NCBI RefSeq assembly: GCF_040358985.1
Contig: NZ_CP132932.1
Location: 1,798,001-1,862,000 of the forward strand
DNA length: 64,000 nucleotides
Source: Tunturibacter empetritectus
GTDB taxonomy: Bacteria > Acidobacteriota > Terriglobia > Terriglobales > Acidobacteriaceae
Direction of reading: 5' to 3'
The notes beneath the pieces were generated by a model. That model ran no database searches. It saw nothing but the letters and a program-made list of their open reading frames with translations, and had not been told where the DNA came from. The first letter of the stretch is position 1; each line of letters opens with the position of its first letter. This document shows, one piece after another, positions 59,914-64,000 of the stretch. The translations under genes and the position numbers were made by a program.

Positions 59914-60010
59914 CGACCAACGGGAGGACCGAAGCGCCCAGCCTTACCCAGAAAAGGTACACAAGTCACGAAGTGACCGCCTCCCGCGCAGGGAGCCTGT
60001 CCGGCAGGAC
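59914..60010. repeat. Hairpin repeat copy 6 (half element)
   Basis: 97 bases with the same plan as copy 5: CCGACCAACGGGAGGACCGA, then GTCACGAAGTGAC, the small hairpin CTCCC-GCGCA-GGGAG, and the end GTCCGGCAGGAC. It ends 8 bases past the stop of the DUF2461 gene. Copies 5 and 6 have the same orientation and enclose the lipoprotein gene. Confidence 0.88.
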
Positions 60011-60018
60011 ACACGCCT

Positions 60019-60711
60019 TTAAAACATAGGCCGCTTAGGCTTACCAATCAGCGGAGTATTAAGCAGCCTGATTAAAGGCGCAGCCACCTTGAACCGCTCC
60101 ACCACATCCTTCAGCAGCCCGGGCGAAGTAGCCCGCTCCACCGGCAGAGTAGCCGACAATCCCCACTGCCTGCACATAATCAAATCAATCGCAGGATCCT
60201 CCGCAGCAAATCCCTTCGGCGGCCGCGTCAGCGAAAGCGTCTCGGTCTCCTGCATCAGCGACCGCAGCTTCTTCCCCGCCGTAATCTTGCGGAACTCCAG
60301 ATGATGATCCACCAGGTATCGCCGTATGGCCAGCAGCTGCTCCCGCTCCGGCATATATACCCCGGCAGCTATCAACACCTCGGTCGAACTCACCTGCAGA
60401 TAGAACCCGCCCCCCGAGGTCTTCTGAAGACCATCCCTCGCCCACCACGCCGAAACATGATGCTTGTAAGGCCGCTTGTCCTTGCTGAAGCGAATGTCCC
60501 GGTAGATCCGCATCAGGATCTTGTTCGCTGGCCGCAGGTGCTCGGGCGAAAACTCCGCCATCGCCTCATTTACCTCGCTGATCAGCGCCAGCATCGGCTC
60601 CTTCAGCTGCTTCTCGTAGATATGTTTCCGTTCTCCAAACCACTCGCGGTCGTTGTTCTTCTTCAGCCCCCGCAAAAACTTCAAAGCCTCATTCGAAAAC
60701 TGTGTCCCCAT
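60019..60711 (-). CDS. DUF2461 family protein
   Basis: A 230-residue protein with the DUF2461 pattern: FSNEALKFLRGLKKNNDREWF, KHIYEKQLKEPMLALI, MRIYRDIRFSKDKRPYKHHVSAWW, GGGFYLQVSSTEVLIAAGVY and a C-terminal LIMCRQWGLSAT-like segment. The family occurs in many bacteria and some fungi, without known activity. It is cytoplasmic, with no signal peptide. Standard length. Confidence 0.88.
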   Translation of the reverse strand: MGTQFSNEALKFLRGLKKNNDREWFGERKHIYEKQLKEPMLALISEVNEAMAEFSPEHLRPANKILMRIYRDIRFSKDKRPYKHHVSAWWARDGLQKTSGGGFYLQVSSTEVLIAAGVYMPEREQLLAIRRYLVDHHLEFRKITAGKKLRSLMQETETLSLTRPPKGFAAEDPAIDLIMCRQWGLSATLPVERATSPGLLKDVVERFKVAAPLIRLLNTPLIGKPKRPMF

Positions 60712-60785
60712 CCCTCAATCCTATCCGCTCGTCGTCACCCTTTGCTGCTGCCCTTTTGTTGTGGTCTTTGCCGTTGTCCTTCTTG

Positions 60786-60805
60786 TTGTCATTCCCGAAG
60801 GGAAT
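60786..60805. repeat. Short palindromic sequence in the DUF2461 upstream region
   Basis: TTCCCGAAGGGAA inside GTCATTCCCGAAGGGAATC, within a T/G-rich spacer. I remember this palindrome as frequent in acidobacterial intergenic DNA. Only one copy is seen here, so the repeat status is unproven. Confidence 0.3.
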
Positions 60806-60858
60806 CTGCGTTGCCCTCCGCCACCCCAAACTCCTCCAAAAGATCATCACTTACTCGA

Positions 60859-60892
60859 CAAAAAAAGAGCACAAGCCATAGGCCTATGCTCT
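60859..60892 (-). terminator. Intrinsic terminator of the PEP-CTERM gene
   Basis: On the minus strand AGAGCA (60892-60887) pairs with TGCTCT (60871-60866), with an inner AGGCC/GGCTT stem, followed by a run of T (60866-60859). It lies 30 bases after the stop of the PEP-CTERM gene. Confidence 0.8.
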
Positions 60893-60921
60893 TCGAAAAG
60901 ATACCAAGAGAGGAGAGTTAG

Positions 60922-61509
60922 CTAGTTAAAGAGGCGGCGCCGAACGCTCGCTGCTACACCCACTAACCCGGTTCCCAAAAGAAGCAGCGTGCTTGGTTCC
61001 GGAGTGACGCCGGTTCCACCGCCGCCAACCGTACCAGTGATCGGAGTGCTTGCTGAAAACGCATCTTCCAAAGCAAAGTAGGTGAACCCGCCCGGGGCAA
61101 TAGCAGTGACGAAATTAACCGTGCCTTTTGTCAGGTCCAGCGATATGTTCGAGAAGTTAGAGTCGGGACCACCGTAGCCTGTGGTATCCGACTTATTGCC
61201 TGGATCCCCAAATGTGGTGATGCCGTCTCCATCAAATCCGAAGATCGGATTGCCTGCCCCGCCATTGAGGTTGATGCTGCTGATGGTCAAAGACGAGTTA
61301 TTGTAGAACCCGACAAGCTGGTCGTCGGACCCGTCATAGTTTGGAGAAGGGCTCGGGCCCGCCCCCGCCGTGAGAGTTCCAGCTGAATTTACAGTGATCA
61401 CCGTAGTGCAGCCGGTAGCAAACCCAAGGTTTGGGCAGACCGGTGTGGCGAATGCGGCAGCTGGGAGCAAAAACCCCAGTGCAAGAGTTGTGAGTTTTAG
61501 GCTGTTCAT
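60922..61509 (-). CDS. PEP-CTERM sorting domain protein
   Basis: A 195-residue exported protein: signal peptide (KLTTLALGFLLPAAAFA), a Gly/Ser/Asn-rich beta-type body (NYDGSDDQLVGFYNNSS, GGAGNPIFGFDGDG), and the C-terminal tripartite signal TPEPSTLLLLGTGLVGVAA followed by RRRLFN. PEP-CTERM tails are recognised by an exosortase in species with exopolysaccharide. No exosortase is in this window. AAGGAG lies 8 bases before the chosen ATG. Confidence 0.9.
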   Translation of the reverse strand: MNSLKLTTLALGFLLPAAAFATPVCPNLGFATGCTTVITVNSAGTLTAGAGPSPSPNYDGSDDQLVGFYNNSSLTISSINLNGGAGNPIFGFDGDGITTFGDPGNKSDTTGYGGPDSNFSNISLDLTKGTVNFVTAIAPGGFTYFALEDAFSASTPITGTVGGGGTGVTPEPSTLLLLGTGLVGVAASVRRRLFN

Positions 61510-61914
61510 CGTGGAGTCTCCTTGAAATGACGTACAAGGGCCCGGTCGTGATGTTTTCCCAACAAAAAGCAATCGAAGGGCCACCATAAACCCCGTATTC
61601 AACACGTCGCCACATGTTGACATTGCAAACTCTTGCAGGAAAAAGGTAGGCCGTTCTTCATCGAGGGAGAAGACTCAAATGCTGACAGGGCTTAATTTAG
61701 GTGCCATTTCATAAGTTGAAAATAAACTTGCAGAATGTGGCGTACTCCAAACGGCTGCAGAGTTGCAATTTTAAACACCACGTTTACCACGCAATCCACC
61801 ACGATCACACCAGCAAAAAACCACGTTCTGCACCATGGTTTTTGCCAAAACCCCCCGAAAAACCCCACAAAGCACCCCGCCATTTTTTTCTCCCGCTACC
61901 ATGTAAAAATCCAC
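61510..61914. other. Divergent intergenic region before mnmE
   Basis: 405 bases with no convincing gene. The right part is C/A-rich and includes the second CCACG-type block (61776-61806) with ACCAC- and CCAAAA-like sequence up to about 61880. The left part near 61620-61700 probably holds the promoter of the PEP-CTERM gene. The frame of mnmE stays open through part of this region but without family-like sequence. Confidence 0.5.
61776..61806 (+). repeat. CCACG-rich intergenic repeat, copy B
   Basis: Starts CACCACGTTTACCACG and matches the minus-strand block at 23694-23724 with three differences in 31 bases. The flanks share A/C-rich composition (CCAAAACCCC) with copy A. Confidence 0.55.
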
Positions 61915-63294
61915 GTGCGCGACTCCAACTCCAACTCCGGCTTTTTCTCTGAAGACACCATCGTAGCCATCTCCACACCACCCGGCCGCGGCGGCATCGG
62001 CATCGTCCGCCTCTCCGGCCCCGCCGCCCGCACCATCGCCGAACCCCTCCTCAAACTCCGCCATCCCCTCGCCCCTGGTCAGGCGCGCTTCGCAGAGGTC
62101 CTTGATTCCACAGGGGAAATCCTCGACGAAGCTGTCGTCACCTACTTCCAGTCCCCCCACTCCTACACCTCTGAAGACGTAGTAGAGATAGCCGCCCACG
62201 GCTCCCCCGTCCTCCTCGATCAGCTCCTCCGCCAATGCGCCGCCAACGGTGCCCGCCTCGCCGAACCCGGCGAATTCACCCAGCGAGCCTTCCTCTCCGG
62301 CCGCCTTGACCTCACCCAGGCCGAAGCCGTCCACGACCTCATCGAATCCACCACCCTCCACCAGGCCCGCATCGCCGCTCAGCAGCTTGGCGGCTCCCTC
62401 TCCCGCCAGATAACTCCAATAAAACAACAACTTATAAGCCTCATCGCCGCAATGGAAGCTGGCATCGACTTCGCCGAAGACGACATCGACCTCCTGCCCC
62501 AAGCCCAAATCATCACCCAAATCGCAGCAATCGAAGCCCCCCTGACCGCGCTCGAACACTCCTTTTCCTACGGCCGCATCGTTCGCGAAGGCTTCTCCAT
62601 GGCCATCGTTGGTCGCCCCAACGTCGGTAAATCTTCTCTTTTCAACTGTCTGGTCGAACGCGATCGCGCCATCGTCACCGCCTCACCGGGTACAACCCGA
62701 GACCTGGTCACAGAACGCGTCTCCCTCGACGGCATTCCAGTAGAACTCATCGACACCGCAGGTCTGCGCGACTCCGCTGATGAGGCCGAGTCAATCGGCA
62801 TCCAGAAATCTCGTGAAGCCATGTCAGAAGCCGACATAGTGCTTCTCGTCCTCGATGCCACCGCTGCGCCCCACGAAGAAGATAAAGCAACGGCAGCTGC
62901 TTTAGTGGGCCGCCCTTCCCTTATTGTTTACAACAAGCAAGACCTCGAACACTCGCAATCGCAGACCTGGGAAGGTGCTCTTCAAGTGGTTGGGACGTCC
63001 GCTCTCATGGGATCGGGTATCCCAGAGTTGCGTCGCGCAATCCTGTCACTAATGACAAAAGTGGTCTCCAACATTGAAACCGCAGTTCTAACAAACCGAC
63101 GGCAACAGCAATCAATTTCGGATGCGTTGCAAGCTCTTAATCAAGCACGACGTGCCGCAGCCGAAATCATCCCTCACGAGATGATCCTCCTCGATCTCTA
63201 CGAAGCTCTCCGCGCTCTCGATGCCTTTACTGGCTCTACAACGACCGATGACATCCTGAACCTCATCTTCACCAAGTTCTGCATCGGCAAATAA
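61915..63294 (+). CDS. mnmE: tRNA modification GTPase MnmE
   Basis: A 459-residue GTPase that, with MnmG, modifies U34 of certain tRNAs (cmnm5U). The N-terminal TrmE fold is visible in DTIVAISTPPGRGGIGIVRLSG and GEFTQRAFLSGRLDLTQAEA. The G domain has GRPNVGKSSLFN near 233, DTAGLRD and the NKQD motif, and the C-terminus ends in the characteristic FCIGK. I chose the GTG at 61915 because it gives the family length. Upstream sequence is atypical. No ribosome site is visible. In many bacteria mnmE adjoins yidC-jag, but here it lies over 30 kb away. Confidence 0.94.
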   Translation: MRDSNSNSGFFSEDTIVAISTPPGRGGIGIVRLSGPAARTIAEPLLKLRHPLAPGQARFAEVLDSTGEILDEAVVTYFQSPHSYTSEDVVEIAAHGSPVLLDQLLRQCAANGARLAEPGEFTQRAFLSGRLDLTQAEAVHDLIESTTLHQARIAAQQLGGSLSRQITPIKQQLISLIAAMEAGIDFAEDDIDLLPQAQIITQIAAIEAPLTALEHSFSYGRIVREGFSMAIVGRPNVGKSSLFNCLVERDRAIVTASPGTTRDLVTERVSLDGIPVELIDTAGLRDSADEAESIGIQKSREAMSEADIVLLVLDATAAPHEEDKATAAALVGRPSLIVYNKQDLEHSQSQTWEGALQVVGTSALMGSGIPELRRAILSLMTKVVSNIETAVLTNRRQQQSISDALQALNQARRAAAEIIPHEMILLDLYEALRALDAFTGSTTTDDILNLIFTKFCIGK

Positions 63295-63402
63295 CTTTAC
63301 CTAAACGACAGTTCATGTCAGTGATACTTGGTGGAACTGGCCTACCCGTGAAGATACTTCAGCCGGAAGAATTGTTGAATCCGCGAGAACAAACGCCGCA
63401 GA

Positions 63403-64000
63403 CTAGTCGATCCTCGTCAGTGGCAGCGGGTCACTCATCACCGAAATCCTATGTCGCCTGGAGGAGGAAGACGGCTGGTTTTGCCTGATCGCTAATTCGC
63501 CCCAGCATACCCGGTTGCGACCCAGCGCCTTTGCCTGGTAGAGCGCCTTATCGGCCGCCTCAAGCAGGTCTTCCTTGCAGCTCGCGGCACTCGGGTAGCA
63601 GGATGCTCCGCCGCAGCTTACCGTTGAAAGCCTGGGATGACTGCCCGGCTCAGGCAGCGCTGGAGAACCAGCTACCTCGACGAGTTTGCGGATGCGCTCA
63701 GCAACGATCGCCGCTCCTTCCTCGGTTGTGCCGGGAAGCAGAACGACGAACTCTTCACCCCCGAATCTGGCTGCGAAGTCGTCCTTGCACCGCAGGCCTT
63801 GCAGCAGTAGAGAAGCTACTCGCACCAGGACGCGGTCGCCGTACAGATGCCCGCGTGTGTCGTTTGTGAGCTTGAAATGATCGATATCGATCACGATGGC
63901 GGATAAGCATGTGCCGGAGCTAACAGCCCCGCTCCACAGTTTGGCAAACTGCAACTCATAAGCATGTCGGTTGGCTAGTCCGGTCAGACTATCGATGCTA
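63403..64000 (-). CDS. GGDEF-domain diguanylate cyclase, 5' end beyond the window
   Basis: The last ~198 residues of a protein whose start lies outside. The frame is open to base 64000 and begins in DSLTGLANRHAYEL, the typical first motif of GGDEF domains. It continues with IVIDIDHFKLTNDTRGHLYGD (metal-binding Asp) and ARFGGEEFVVLLPG, an intact GGEEF active site, so cyclic-di-GMP synthesis is likely. No RxxD inhibitory site is obvious upstream of the GGEEF. The C-terminus has a 30-residue Ser/Arg-rich tail. Sensory domains would lie in the missing part. Confidence 0.88.
   Translation of the reverse strand, partial: SIDSLTGLANRHAYELQFAKLWSGAVSSGTCLSAIVIDIDHFKLTNDTRGHLYGDRVLVRVASLLLQGLRCKDDFAARFGGEEFVVLLPGTTEEGAAIVAERIRKLVEVAGSPALPEPGSHPRLSTVSCGGASCYPSAASCKEDLLEAADKALYQAKALGRNRVCWGELAIRQNQPSSSSRRHRISVMSDPLPLTRID

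Noticed and set aside
1..64000. CRISPR arrays, rRNA, tRNA genes and insertion sequences
   Set aside because: No regularly spaced direct repeats, no tRNA cloverleaf or rRNA-like sequence and no transposase frames were found by reading both strands. A covariance-model scan could still reveal small RNAs.

Overview
The window looks like chromosomal DNA of a Gram-negative acidobacterium of the Granulicella/Edaphobacter/Terriglobus type (class Terriglobia). This placement is inferred from gene content and protein character, not from any search. Supporting signs are a YidC with a large periplasmic domain, a PEP-CTERM protein, lipobox and Tat-type exported proteins, a plant/fungal-type PNGase A homologue, a patatin fused to an outer-membrane barrel, and GC-rich codon use. 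No rRNA, tRNA, CRISPR array or intact IS was seen.

Layout. Bases 1-5250 hold the end of a probable HipA-like kinase gene, a DUF3037 gene and a compact phage-like cassette (portal protein, large tail or baseplate-like protein, XhlA-like coiled-coil/membrane protein, 86-residue protein) with no terminase or capsid. Bases 5280-14400 carry purE-purK, a lipoate block (E2, lipB, lpd), a small protein plus membrane protein pair, hemB and a zinc-ribbon membrane protein. Bases 14450-25440 carry mutS2, an LDH-like dehydrogenase, dnaN, several exported proteins and dnaA. Bases 26-31.5 kb hold a GNAT gene, an SRPBCC gene and the origin-proximal set rpmH, rnpA, yidD, yidC, jag. In this set rpmH is cut off from rnpA by two hairpin terminators and a tiny gene. 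Bases 31.5-40.5 kb hold two paralogous SRPBCC genes around a quinone-reductase-like gene, an HNH protein, thrS, tspO, folC and plsC. Bases 40.7-44.4 kb hold an amidotransferase gene and rsmG, parA, parB with two perfect 16-bp parS palindromes. The rest contains exported hydrolases, oxidoreductases, HU, a family-39 glycosyltransferase, the PNGase A homologue, a PlpD-like patatin, a collagen-like lipoprotein, a PEP-CTERM protein, mnmE and the start-truncated end of a GGDEF protein.

The clustering of dnaN, dnaA, rpmH-jag, rsmG-parAB and mnmE indicates the chromosome-origin neighbourhood, although the usual contiguous order has been spread over about 45 kb.

The most unusual non-genic signal is a family of six hairpin repeats (REP/REPIN-like): three full-length copies of about 180-195 bp and three half copies of about 95-100 bp. 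All six begin or end only 2-17 bp after a stop codon. Their sub-hairpin stems vary in a compensatory way between copies. A second, unrelated CCACG-rich 31-bp block occurs twice. Several housekeeping genes (purE, hemB, mutS2, tspO, folC) have a -10-like hexamer ending 6-8 nt before the start codon and no Shine-Dalgarno, which suggests leaderless transcripts.
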